Source of the DNA: Slackia sp. ZJ119
GTDB lineage: Bacteria; Actinomycetota; Coriobacteriia; Coriobacteriales; Eggerthellaceae
DNA: 64,000 nt
Reading direction: 5' to 3'
NCBI RefSeq assembly: GCF_011039175.1
Contig: NZ_JAAKEN010000006.1
Coordinates: 62,001 to 126,000, forward strand
Shown here: in pieces, positions 8,691 to 16,684 of the stretch
Layout: each line of letters begins with the position of its first letter
Position numbering within the stretch: position 1 is the stretch's first letter
The notes under the pieces: model-generated
The model's database searches: none
What the model was told of the DNA's origin: nothing
The model's input: the letters and a program-made list of their open reading frames with translations, nothing else
Translations under genes and position numbers: made by a program

Positions 8691-8948
8691 CATGTGAAGA
8701 TTTTGTGTATTGGAGATTTTGCACCCTGTTTTTCGGAACTCACGCATCTTTTCTAATTATCCTCATTTAGGATAATTAGAAAATTCTGGATATATACCGT
8801 TAGTTTTGCCATCCAACTCGCCAGAATCCGCCGTTTTCGCGTCTTTTTGCTCGTTTTCAGCTCGAAAAGCCAGGCAAATCGCCTGAAATGATGCGCGAAT
8901 CCCGCATTTTCGCTTCAAAAATCTCCAATACACAATTTCTTCATATTG
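8691..8948. repeat. MITE-like element, copy A
   Basis: Best-preserved of three related elements, about 258 bp. The ends are strong inverted repeats: left GTGAAGATTTTGTGTATTGG with continuation AGATTTTG (to 8721), right AATCTCCAATACACAATTTC with continuation TTCATATTG (to 8948). Internally there is a perfect palindrome, TTTCTAATTATCCT-cattt-AGGATAATTAGAAA (about 8751-8784), and the word GGATATATACCGTTAGTTTT shared with copy B. No ORF longer than a few codons looks real, so a non-autonomous element is the simplest reading. Confidence 0.8.
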
Positions 8949-9039
8949 AAACTTGCGAACAGCGGAAGCAGAAAGAAGGTTCCGCCGCCAAAAACCCTCA
9001 GTCGCGTCCGATAAAGGCCCTGCGACACCCAGGACCGCA

Positions 9040-9425
9040 AAATCGCTGCCGCCGCAGGGCCTTGCCGCCGTCGAAGTCCTGCGACGGCCCAGCCCCCGCG
9101 GCGGCCGAAGCCCTGCCACAGTCGGAGTCTCGCGGCGGTCGGGGCCTCACGGCCGCCGGACCTCTGCGGCAACCGGAGTCTTGCGGCGGCTGGAGACTTA
9201 CGGCCTCCGGAGTCCGGCTGCAGCCAAAGTCCTACCACAGCCGAACTCCTGCAGCCGCCGGGACCCTACCGCGGTCGGACCTCCGCAGCGGCTGGGGCTT
9301 TGCAGCGACCGGGGTCCTGCCCCCGCCGGAATCCCTACAGCGCCCGGAGCTCCGCAGCAGCTGGAGTCTTGCGGCGGTCGAACCCCTGCTACAGCTGGAG
9401 TCTCACAGCGGCCGAAGCCCAACGC
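9040..9425. repeat. Minisatellite of 17-18-bp units, consensus near GGAGTCYTGCGGCGGCC
   Basis: About twenty degenerate direct copies (for example GGAGTCTTGCGGCGGCT, GGAGACTTACGGCCTCC, GGAGTCTTGCGGCGGTC) run from beside MITE copy A to within a few bases of the stop codon of the NlpC/P60 gene. Apparent ORFs across it on both strands are period artefacts. Compare the array at 58385-58785, placed the same way relative to copy B and the groEL stop. Confidence 0.75.
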
Positions 9426-9428
9426 CCT

Positions 9429-10994
9429 TTACGACAGCAGCTGGCGGTAGACGTACTTGTTCGAGTACTTCGACGCCAGCGGGACGTACTGGCACTTCCC
9501 GCCAGGACCAGGCTCTTCGTAGATCATGCCGTTTCCGGCGAACAAGGCCGCGTGCTCGGACAGGTTCGGGTCGTAATTCGGGGCCTGGTTGTAGTACATC
9601 AGCACGATGTCGCCCGCCTGCGGAGACGACACCTCCACGCCGGCGTTCTGCATCGCATAGCTCGACCGCCCCGGATCCAGCCCGATCTTCGAGTAGCAGT
9701 AATACACGAACCCCGAGCAGTCCATGCCCTTCTCCGGATCGAGGCCGCCCCACACGTACTTCAGCCCCAGCAGCGATTTCGCCGTCTTCATGAGGATGTT
9801 CACGGCCTCCTGCTTGTTGTGGCGCCCGTTTTTGTCCATGTACCAATACGTGCCGTCACCTGCGGGAACGCACGCCTGCTTCACCATGGCGCACGATCCG
9901 TCGAAGTAATACTGCTCGCCGTCGATCTTCTGCCAGCCCATCGCGATGGTGTTGTTGTTGGCCGCGTCGCAGTAATAGGTGTTCTTGCCGATGGTCCGCC
10001 AGCCGTTCCAACCTTGCGTCAGCTGGATGCGCGTGCCGCCGACCAGCTTGCCCGTCAGCGTCACGCTCGATCCCGGCACGGTCATGGACGCGTTGTTGTG
10101 CGCGTCGACGTACCAGCCGGTCGGCTCGATGACGCCGCCTTCGTCCGCGAGATAGAACTGGGAACCGGCGACGAACGGCTTTGTGACCATGGCGCACGAC
10201 TTCTCATCGAAGAAGCGGAGGGAGCCGCCGACGTACTGGAATCCGCGCAGCGCCGCGCCGGTCGAAGGATTCAGGAAGTAGGACGTGCGGCCCTTTTTCA
10301 GCCAGCCGGTGTGCATGGCGCCGCTGCCGTCGAGGTAGTACCAGTTTCCGGCGTCTTCAAGCCAGCCGGTGCGCATGGCGCCGCTGCTCTTGTCGAAGTA
10401 ATACTGGGTCTTGCCGACCTTCCCCCAGCCGGTCTTCATGGCGCCGGACTTCGACAGGTAGTACCACGTGCCCTTCTGCTGCAGCCAGCCGGTCTGCATG
10501 GCCCCGCTGCCGTCAAGGTAGTACCACTTCCCGTCGACCTGCTGCCAGCCGGTGCGCATGGCGCCGCTGCTCGGGTCGAAGTAGTACCAGGCCTTGCCGA
10601 CCTTCCCCCAGCCGGTCTTCATGGCGCCGGACTTCGACAGGTAGTACCACGTGCCCTTCTGCTGCAGCCACCCGGTCTGCATGGCACCGCTGCCGTCGAG
10701 GTAGTACCACGTGCCGCCGACTTGCTGCCAGCCGGTCAGCATGTAGCCGGACTGGTCGAAGAGGTACCACGTTTTCGAGATGCTCTTCCAGCCCGATTTC
10801 GGATAGCTGCCGTCGGCGTTTTGATACCACCAACGCTTCCCCGACTTCTTCCAACCGGCCTGGGCGGCATACGCCGTCTGCGGGCTCGACGCCTCGCTGA
10901 CCAGCGCCGTTGTTGCAGCTGCACCAGAACAAGCAGCAGCCACCACGAAGGCGAGCGCACTCTTGCCGACCCGTTGCCCAATGGATATGCCCAT
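9429..10994 (-). CDS. Secreted NlpC/P60 peptidoglycan hydrolase with cell-wall-binding repeats
   Basis: 521 aa, exported and wall-bound. An N-terminal signal peptide (about residues 1-45) carries the hydrophobic stretch SALAFVVAAACSGAA. About ten choline-binding-type repeats follow, for example GWQQVGGTWYYLDGSGAMQT, with GW and YY signatures up to about residue 280, then a less regular region and two more repeats. The C-terminal NlpC/P60 domain (about 405-521) has catalytic Cys in MDCSGFVYYC and His in SEHAALFAG, expected to cut stem-peptide bonds. Start ATG 10994 is preferred over the longer frame because AAAGGGT precedes it and the signal peptide begins there. The repeat DNA is itself highly repetitive, so copy number may vary between strains. 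Confidence 0.92.
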   Translation of the reverse strand: MGISIGQRVGKSALAFVVAAACSGAAATTALVSEASSPQTAYAAQAGWKKSGKRWWYQNADGSYPKSGWKSISKTWYLFDQSGYMLTGWQQVGGTWYYLDGSGAMQTGWLQQKGTWYYLSKSGAMKTGWGKVGKAWYYFDPSSGAMRTGWQQVDGKWYYLDGSGAMQTGWLQQKGTWYYLSKSGAMKTGWGKVGKTQYYFDKSSGAMRTGWLEDAGNWYYLDGSGAMHTGWLKKGRTSYFLNPSTGAALRGFQYVGGSLRFFDEKSCAMVTKPFVAGSQFYLADEGGVIEPTGWYVDAHNNASMTVPGSSVTLTGKLVGGTRIQLTQGWNGWRTIGKNTYYCDAANNNTIAMGWQKIDGEQYYFDGSCAMVKQACVPAGDGTYWYMDKNGRHNKQEAVNILMKTAKSLLGLKYVWGGLDPEKGMDCSGFVYYCYSKIGLDPGRSSYAMQNAGVEVSSPQAGDIVLMYYNQAPNYDPNLSEHAALFAGNGMIYEEPGPGGKCQYVPLASKYSNKYVYRQLLS

Positions 10995-11398
10995 ACCGAC
11001 CCTTTCGCTCGATCGCCTTGTTTCCGTCGTCGCGGCAGGCCGCGCCCTCGGCAGCCGCCCGCCCTTCCGTGCGTCGCGCACCGACACCCGCCGCAGCCTC
11101 GACGGCGCCGACGCAGCAAGCCCGCCGCAGACGCATCCTCGCGCAGACGCGCCATCCCGTCGCGGCGGTTCTCAGGCTGCCGCGAAACTGCAGCCCATTT
11201 TACGGCGAGCCCGCAAACAAACGAACGGCAAAACTGCAGCAACGCATTCATTTCGCATCATCAAGGGGCGGCAGCGGAAGCCGGAGGGGACGACAGAAGC
11301 CCACTTGGCAAACAGACCGTTACAAAAGTGGTAGAATTCTCAATTCAGGCATCGGCCAGTCCGACGCGGGCGGCGCTTCCTATTGGAGGTGATGCCTT
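10995..11398. other. Intergenic region upstream of the NlpC/P60 gene
   Basis: About 400 bp separating the divergent NlpC/P60 gene and the small membrane peptide gene. A candidate -10, TAGAAT (11332-11337), lies on the plus strand before the small ORF, with TTGGCA at 11305-11310 as a poorly spaced -35. No RNA gene or further ORF is convincing. Confidence 0.4.
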
Positions 11399-11536
11399 AT
11401 GTCCATGCTTGACGATATGCTCTCCATCCTGGCGGCAACAGCCACCATAGCCATGTTCCTCTTAGAGGTGTGGCGAACCTGGAAAGACCACCGAGCAGAC
11501 AAACAGCGAGCGGATGACCGGGGGAAAGAAGAATAA
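11399..11536 (+). CDS. 45-aa toxin-like small membrane peptide
   Basis: Short gene with an excellent ribosome site (GGAGGTGAT, 7 nt before ATG). The peptide begins MSMLDDMLSILAATATIAMF, which gives one hydrophobic helix (about residues 5-22), and continues with WRTWKDHRADKQR and an acidic end. A single membrane helix with a charged tail, and a long GC-rich hairpin starting two bases after the stop codon, is the layout of type I (TxpA/holin-like) toxins. A perfect TATAAT on the opposite strand at 11628-11633 points back toward this gene, as expected for an antisense antitoxin RNA. It could also be an ordinary small membrane protein. Confidence 0.6.
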   Translation: MSMLDDMLSILAATATIAMFLLEVWRTWKDHRADKQRADDRGKEE

Positions 11537-11538
11537 GT

Positions 11539-11569
11539 AGTGGGTGGCATCTGAGACCTGCCACCCACT
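11539..11569. terminator. Long perfect hairpin after the small peptide gene
   Basis: Inverted repeat AGTGGGTGGCA (11539-11549) and TGCCACCCACT (11559-11569), 11 bp perfect with a 9-nt loop. On the plus strand it lacks a U-run (CCTAAAAAA follows), so it may protect or sequester RNA rather than act as a classical terminator. Confidence 0.6.
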
Positions 11570-11572
11570 CCT

Positions 11573-11633
11573 AAAAAACCCGCGCCGCCCGTGATGCCTT
11601 TAGATAACGGGTTGAGCCGGTGCCTGGATTATA
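11573..11633 (-). ncRNA. Candidate antisense RNA facing the small peptide gene
   Basis: On the minus strand a -10 box TATAAT (11633-11628) would start a transcript near 11621. It could form a CCCGT/ACGGG stem (11611-11588) and reaches GCGGGTTTTTT at about 11583-11573, a plausible terminator. Read-through would enter the complement of the hairpin following the peptide gene. No good -35 is visible. This is an inference from layout only. Confidence 0.35.
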
Positions 11634-11696
11634 GCAGATCGTAAGGTTTTTCGCTACTCCTGGGCAGCGCTCGACGGCGTGGAGTTGATGGGGGTC

Positions 11697-12453
11697 TCAG
11701 ATTCCCCGATCCATGTTCGACATGCCCCGGAACAAGGCATACGCGCTGCCGTTGGCTATATGCGCCGTGCTCACCTGATGCGGCGGCATGTAGCCCTTGC
11801 CCACCGATTCTAGCACGCGACCGGCGCTGCCGCGCTCGAGAGCGGCGAGGACCTTCCTCTCGCGGGCGGCGCGCTTCGCCTCCGACATCGAGCGCTCCCT
11901 CGTCATCTTCGGGATCGCGCGACCGGAAGCCCTTCTCGAGAGGATGCGGGCCATGTCGGAGCCGCCTTCGATCGACCAGGCGCAGGGCACCGAGTCCATC
12001 CTCGCCCCGTAGAGGTGCTGGTTGTCCGACTCGATGGTGCCGAGCGAGGGCCCGTCCACCCCTATGGAATCGGCGTTGTTCTCCAGATACCTCGCCACGC
12101 GCTCGCTCGGCTTCTCGCGCGCGATGCCGAAGGCGGCAGCCGCCCGCAGAAGCCTCACCGCCGAGTCCACCTCGCCTTCCCTCAGCATCGCCACCACTTT
12201 CCAGGCGCCCTTCGGATCGAGAAAGCAGGAGAGCACCGCGCGGTCGACGTGGAAAGGGTCGAGATGCGCCGTCACCTCGGCGAGCGGGAGGTAGCGCCCG
12301 GCGTCCTTGCACCACGGCTCTCCGTCGGCGCCCAGGTGCACCTTTCTCAGGGAGGCCAGGTCGAAGGAGCGCCCCATCTGGGAGACCGCCTCGGTCCACA
12401 GCTGCTCTCCGGTGCCCACGCGGGCATGATGGAAGGCATGCCGCCTGCGGGTC
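11697..12453 (-). pseudogene. ISLre2/UPF0236-type transposase, C-terminal part (split by IS21)
   Basis: Carries the C-terminal about 250 codons of a transposase-like protein of the UPF0236/ISLre2 type: VHLGADGEPWCK with the catalytic-type Asp, LDPFHVDRAVLS, then SIEGGSDMARILSRR and a C-terminal basic region. The N-terminal half lies at 15036-15719. Joining the two across the IS21 element at the GACC duplication restores an open frame of about 478 codons (junction GGKT/RRRHAFHH), the normal length for this family. The open frame extends artificially into IS21 end sequence up to 12509. Confidence 0.85.
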
Positions 12454-12546
12454 TGATTATTCCGCGGCGTGAGCACCGCCTGTATCGCGGTTTGCGAATC
12501 GGCGCTCACGCCGTTTGGGTATCACCCGTCTCGCCGAAGCGTATCG

Positions 12547-13287
12547 CTACTTCCTATCGGCGAGCAGCTTGCGCACGTTGACATCGCCCAAGTCGATTCG
12601 CACGGAGCCGTGAACCAGGCGATCGACCATGGCGTCGGCTTGCACTCCGCCCCCGAGGCGGCCGTGCCACTCGGCCGGCGCGTACTGCGTGCATAGGATG
12701 GTCGACCTCGTCGCATACCGCCGCTCGATCAGCTCGAACAGGAATGATATGTCGACGTCGTTCACGTCTTCGGTGAGCCATTCGTCCAAGACCAAGATCT
12801 CATAGCGTGCGTACTTCTTCAGGATCTTGGCGTTCGACCGCTCGGTGGCGGCCAGCTCGTCGCGCTCCATCAGCAGGTCCGGGAGCCGCACGTACCGTGC
12901 GCTCCTGCGCTTCCTGCACGCTTGCTTCGCAAGGCAACAAGCAAGGTAGCTTTTGCCGGTTCCAGTACATCCCTCTATCACCACGTTGGATGCCGATTCC
13001 ATGAACTGGCAGGTGCCCGCCTCGCGGATGAGGACGCCGTCGATGCCGCGCCCGTCGTATATCATCTCGCCCATCTCGGCATCCGGGAAGCGCAGCTTGG
13101 CGCGCTGCACCAGCCGCTTCACGCTCGAGGCGCGCTTGGCCTCGTAGGCGTAGTCGACCATCATGCGCACCCGCTCGTCGAACGGCACCGCCATCGTCGT
13201 CTTGTCGGAATCCTGCAGGTCGAGCGCCTCGACCATCTCGCCCATGTTCAGCTCGCGCAGCTTCCTCCTGGTCTCCTCGTCAATCAT
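12547..13287 (-). CDS. istB: IS21 helper ATPase IstB
   Basis: AAA+ ATPase that assists IstA in target choice and strand transfer. 246 aa from the ATG at 13287, preceded by AGGAGG. The Walker A motif is EGCTGTGKSYLA near residue 95 and the Walker B is YEILVLDEW near residue 155, followed by a DnaA-like arrangement ending RIDLGDVNVRKLL. The long frame upstream of 13287 overlaps istA and is not used. Gap to istA is 10 bp. The gene looks intact. Confidence 0.95.
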   Translation of the reverse strand: MIDEETRRKLRELNMGEMVEALDLQDSDKTTMAVPFDERVRMMVDYAYEAKRASSVKRLVQRAKLRFPDAEMGEMIYDGRGIDGVLIREAGTCQFMESASNVVIEGCTGTGKSYLACCLAKQACRKRRSARYVRLPDLLMERDELAATERSNAKILKKYARYEILVLDEWLTEDVNDVDISFLFELIERRYATRSTILCTQYAPAEWHGRLGGGVQADAMVDRLVHGSVRIDLGDVNVRKLLADRK

Positions 13288-13297
13288 GTCAAACCTC

Positions 13298-14869
13298 CTA
13301 GTCCCTGTAGTAGTCGGCGCCGCGCACATGGCCCTTGGGGCCTGATCCCGGACCGCCATCCGGCTTCTTCCGCACTGGCGTCTGCGCCGCCGGGTCGTCG
13401 AGATTGGAATCGAGAATCGCCTTCAGGTGCCTGTAGCGCGGGGAGTTCAGCTTCGGAAGCGCATGCGCGCATGCGGCCTCCAGCCGCTCTTCGCCGTATT
13501 TCTTGGAGAGGCCGAGCACAGACAGCGCCGGGTTGTACGCCTGCTCCTTGACCTTCGCGCGGTCGAATATGCGCTCGACGACGGCCGTGCAGCTCGGGCC
13601 GATGCGCTTGGCCCAGCTCTTTATGCGCACGTCGTCCCACTCGGGCTTGAGGAAAGCTTCGGGCATGTGCGACTTGTCGGTGGAGTAGCCGTTCTTGACG
13701 TACGCGGGCAGCAGCCGGTGGGTGGCGATGCGGTCGCCCGCATGGCAGATTGACAGAGTGGATTCGCCGATCCGCAGATCGACCTTGCGCCCGACGTAGC
13801 GGTGGGGCACGGAATAGCGGTTCTTGGCGTACACGACGTGGAAGTCGAGGTTGACCGAGCGGTTGTAGACCCATTCGGCGACGTCGCAGCGGACGTCGGG
13901 CAGCGGTCTGAGCTCTGCTGCCTCGACCTCGGCGAACACCGAGTCGCGGCTGCCCTCGCGTTTCTGGAAGGGGTGGGCGTTGTATGCCGCGTTGCGCTCG
14001 CGCACGGCCAACACCGCTTCGTCGAAGCTGGCGAAGGCGCGGTTGCGCAGCTGGGCGATGACCCATGTCGCCGCATCCCGAACGGTCCCTTCCGCAGACG
14101 GCTTCTGCTTGGGTTTCCTGACCTGGGCGGGCATGATGGCGGTCATGTAGTGCTCGCCGAGCGCCTCGTAGGCGTCGTTGAGCACGATCTCCCCCTCGCG
14201 CGGGTGCTTGATCACGCCGGTCTTGAGGTTGTCGCAGATGACCCGTTCGGGGACGCCGCCCCAGAACTCGTACATGTGGACGTGGCAACGAAGCCAGGTC
14301 CTCTCCTTCATGTCCAGCGTCGGCTCGAAGTACGCCTTCTGGCTGAAGGGCAGCACGCCGACGAACAGGTAGACCTTGGAGACCTCGCCGGTCGTGGGAT
14401 CCACCAGCCCCTTGCCCACCGTGGGGCCGGACCAGTCCACCTCGCAGGACTGGCCGGCCTTGTGCTCGATGCGCTTCGTGAGGTTGTTGGCGACCGTCCA
14501 GTCGCCGTAGTCGCCGCAGAACTTGGTGTAGCCCATGGCCACCTTGCCGATCCGGCGGCATTTCTCCTTGTACTCCTCGTGCAGCAGCCGGAGGTTGACG
14601 CCGACCTTGGCCATCTCCTTGTGGACGTATTCCCAATCGGGTTCCTCGAATGCGCTCTCGCGCACGTGCCTGTCAGGGTAGAAGAGGCGGCATGCGTCGT
14701 CGTCAGGCATATCCCTGACCTCGGCCCAGCCGATGTCGCGCTCGGCTGCGATGTCGAACACGTCGCATACCGACTCCATCGACATGCGGCGCGTCTTGGC
14801 TATCGTCCTCCTCGACAGCCCTTGCTCGCGAAGCTCCATTATCAGCTTCACCCGTATCTTTCTCGCCAT
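13298..14869 (-). CDS. istA: IS21 transposase IstA
   Basis: DDE transposase of 523 aa. The N-terminus (MARKIRVKLIMELREQGLSR) is a helix-turn-helix that binds the element ends. An integrase core (rve) follows from about residue 110, with catalytic-type Asp in CEVDWSGPTVG and in RVICDNLKTG, and Glu expected in the KPSAEGTVRDAATW stretch. A C-terminal Mu-transposase-like beta domain (VYAKNRYSVPHRYVGRKVDL) follows. Start ATG 14869 has GGAAGGAG upstream. No frameshift or internal stop is seen, so the element may be active. Confidence 0.95.
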   Translation of the reverse strand: MARKIRVKLIMELREQGLSRRTIAKTRRMSMESVCDVFDIAAERDIGWAEVRDMPDDDACRLFYPDRHVRESAFEEPDWEYVHKEMAKVGVNLRLLHEEYKEKCRRIGKVAMGYTKFCGDYGDWTVANNLTKRIEHKAGQSCEVDWSGPTVGKGLVDPTTGEVSKVYLFVGVLPFSQKAYFEPTLDMKERTWLRCHVHMYEFWGGVPERVICDNLKTGVIKHPREGEIVLNDAYEALGEHYMTAIMPAQVRKPKQKPSAEGTVRDAATWVIAQLRNRAFASFDEAVLAVRERNAAYNAHPFQKREGSRDSVFAEVEAAELRPLPDVRCDVAEWVYNRSVNLDFHVVYAKNRYSVPHRYVGRKVDLRIGESTLSICHAGDRIATHRLLPAYVKNGYSTDKSHMPEAFLKPEWDDVRIKSWAKRIGPSCTAVVERIFDRAKVKEQAYNPALSVLGLSKKYGEERLEAACAHALPKLNSPRYRHLKAILDSNLDDPAAQTPVRKKPDGGPGSGPKGHVRGADYYRD

Positions 14870-15035
14870 GGTGCACGCTCCTTCCGTACGATCGGTTGCA
14901 TGGCGCAACGATTGTACGGAGGCTGCACGGCGGTACGCGCCTGCGAAACAGGTGCTACGGATGGCGCGAATTGGCCACTTGGGCGGGTGATACGGAAAGC
15001 GCGAATCGGATGCTACTCAAACGCCGCAATACTCA

Positions 15036-15719
15036 GGTCTTGCCCCCTCGCTCCTCCTTGCCCGCATAGGCGCACATCGCCTTCACCTCGAACCTCCTCG
15101 GCGCGCCCTCTTCGGGCCTTTGGACGGAGAACCAGGTGCCGTCGGCCTCGATGGAGATCTCCTCGGGGGAAGACGTCGCATCGGGCACGATGCCGTCGCC
15201 GTAGAGGGACTCCGCCGCCGCGACGTCCTCCTCCTCGCACGCATCGCCTGCGGCGCGCAGCGCGTTCATCACCGTGGACGCGTCCACTCGCGAGCCGTGG
15301 CGGGCGAGAAGGTCGGCTGCGGCCGCATAGGAGCGCATGGAGGCCGCCCACACCAGGAACTCGGATGCGCCCGGGGAGACGCGCGCGCCGTAGGGGATGT
15401 CGAGGCGATCGGCCAGAAGGTAGGCATCGCAACCGAAGCGGTCGCGGTAGCGGCGGACGAGGAAGGAGACGTCGCCGACCTCGGTGGCGAGGATGCGGGG
15501 CCTTCTGTCGTGGACGGAAAGGCCGTCCGGGCGCTTCGCCATCAGCGCGTCGTCGAGCGCCTCGAGGGCGCGCCCCAAGGCGGCAGCGATGCATTCGTGC
15601 CCCAGGTCGATGCAATCGGATTCGAGGGCGGCCAGGTCGGGAGACGCAAGGGCGATCTCGGCGAACGAATCGGTCAGGGCATCTATCGCTCGCGCCTTTT
15701 GGTTGGTATCATTTGCCAT
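15036..15719 (-). pseudogene. ISLre2/UPF0236-type transposase, N-terminal part (split by IS21)
   Basis: First 228 codons of the interrupted transposase, from an ATG with AAAGGAACCTCC upstream. Visible family features are RPRILATEVGDVSFLVRRYR near residue 73, DRFGCDAYLLADRLDIPYG near 92, the helix SMRSYAAAADLLARHG, and the start of the catalytic region EADGTWFSVQ near 200. The frame stops two codons into IS21 end DNA. Together with 11697-12453 it forms one former gene. I could not identify the outer ends of this older element with confidence. Confidence 0.85.
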
Positions 15720-15963
15720 TGGAGGTTCCTTTCTCGCCTTTGTTCTTTAGCAAAGCAAAGGATAAGGGAACCTCTTTCGTTTGTCGTGCCGCCTCCTCGG
15801 GCGGGCTTGCACCCGCCCTCGTCATCGGCGCGGCTGTCGCCGCACCCCCAGAAACTCTACGCCGATGCAGCGCTCCACGAAGAACCTGCGGCGCGGCTGC
15901 GCTTCTCGGCTGGCCTTGGCGGCTTGCGCTGTTCGACGGCGTCGCGCCAGTGCGCTTTTGGCG

Positions 15964-16683
15964 TCAGCCGCGCGTGAGGTAGCGGCGTTTGGCTGCTTGT
16001 TGGTTGGCGAGGATTATCACCAGCAAGGCCGCCACGATGAACAGGGCAAAGTAGACCTTGCCGGTCATAGTCGACAGGATTTCGCCGAATGCGCCCAGGT
16101 AGGGAATGGTGTAGGCCACCTGGCCGATGACGTCGGGGTACGGGACGGGCTCTTGGTCCTCCAGTTGGTTGGCGTCGCCCTTCGTCACAAGGTAGCCTTC
16201 CACTACTTGGTTCGTAATTACTCGGTGGACGACGACGCTGTCTCCGCGATGGAACGCCGCCGCCTCGCCTTCGGGGATGTCGGCGGCGTCGACGGGCTGC
16301 ACCAGCACGAGCGAACCGACCGGCATCGTCGGAGCCATGGACGCCGTCTGGATGGCGAACGTGTCCATGCCCAGCACGCGCGGAACCGCCGTCGGCACCA
16401 ACACCACGATGGCCAGCAAAAGCATGGCGAAGCCGATCGCCCGCAGTGCTGCCGGCATCCAGCGCAAATACCCCTTGCCCTTGGGAAGGCCGCGCGTCCG
16501 GCCGCCCGCCGGCGCTGCGCCCACCTGGGCTGCCGCCTCGTCCGCTGCGGCCTGCGCCGGCGCTGCCACCTGCGTGCCCGCTGCGACCTGCGCCGGCGCT
16601 GCGGCCTGCGTGCCCGCTGCGCCCGCTTGGGCTGCCGCCCGCTCCTGGGCCTCCGCCCGCGCCTCCGCTTCTGCTTCGTCCAT
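15964..16683 (-). CDS. sipW: SipW/ER-type signal peptidase I
   Basis: Membrane serine protease that removes signal peptides, of the SipW/eukaryote-like subfamily. 239 aa. An Ala/Gln-rich cytoplasmic stretch (about residues 1-60) precedes the first membrane helix (AIGFAMLLLAIVVLVPTA). The catalytic Ser is in IQTASMAPTMPVGSLV, the general-base His (in place of Lys) in DSVVVHRV, and GDAN supplies the third motif. A C-terminal helix (VYFALFIVAALLVIILA) follows. The start at 16683 is one base after the upstream stop codon (TAGCATG), so translation is coupled; the frame upstream of that is Ala-rich filler. It is last in a cluster with two TasA/camelysin-like proteins, its expected substrates. Confidence 0.9.
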   Translation of the reverse strand: MDEAEAEARAEAQERAAAQAGAAGTQAAAPAQVAAGTQVAAPAQAAADEAAAQVGAAPAGGRTRGLPKGKGYLRWMPAALRAIGFAMLLLAIVVLVPTAVPRVLGMDTFAIQTASMAPTMPVGSLVLVQPVDAADIPEGEAAAFHRGDSVVVHRVITNQVVEGYLVTKGDANQLEDQEPVPYPDVIGQVAYTIPYLGAFGEILSTMTGKVYFALFIVAALLVIILANQQAAKRRYLTRG

Positions 16684-16684
16684 G

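Larger units (their letters stand above)
12454..15035 (-). mobile_element. IS21-family insertion sequence, 2582 bp
   Basis: Complete element carrying istA and istB. The ends begin TG and end CA and match as inverted repeats: TGATTATTCCGCGGCGTGAG at 12454 and, reading inward from 15035, TGAGTATTGCGGCGTTTGAG. A further pair of GTATCACCCG words lies about 60 bp inside each end (multiple terminal repeats are typical for IS21). The 4-bp target duplication GGTC flanks it at 12450-12453 and 15036-15039. It disrupts an ISLre2-type transposase gene, so it arrived second. Confidence 0.92.

Noticed and set aside
8290-9425. Several ORFs of 100-300 codons on both strands across 8290-9425 and the similar ones across 58385-58785
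   Set aside because: They translate repeat units into low-complexity Pro/Arg/Ala/Ser strings, have no RBS, and are open in many frames because the repeat lacks stop codons.
9429-10994. CRISPR-like regular repeats near 10260-10760
   Set aside because: The periodic DNA encodes the cell-wall-binding repeats of the hydrolase; there are no constant repeats with unique spacers, and no cas genes occur in the window.
12493-15019. Alternative IS21 boundaries at 12493 and 15019
   Set aside because: A pair of TG-starting words with a matching distance to GTATCACCCG exists there, but no target duplication; the 12454/15035 ends give both better inverted repeats and the GGTC duplication.
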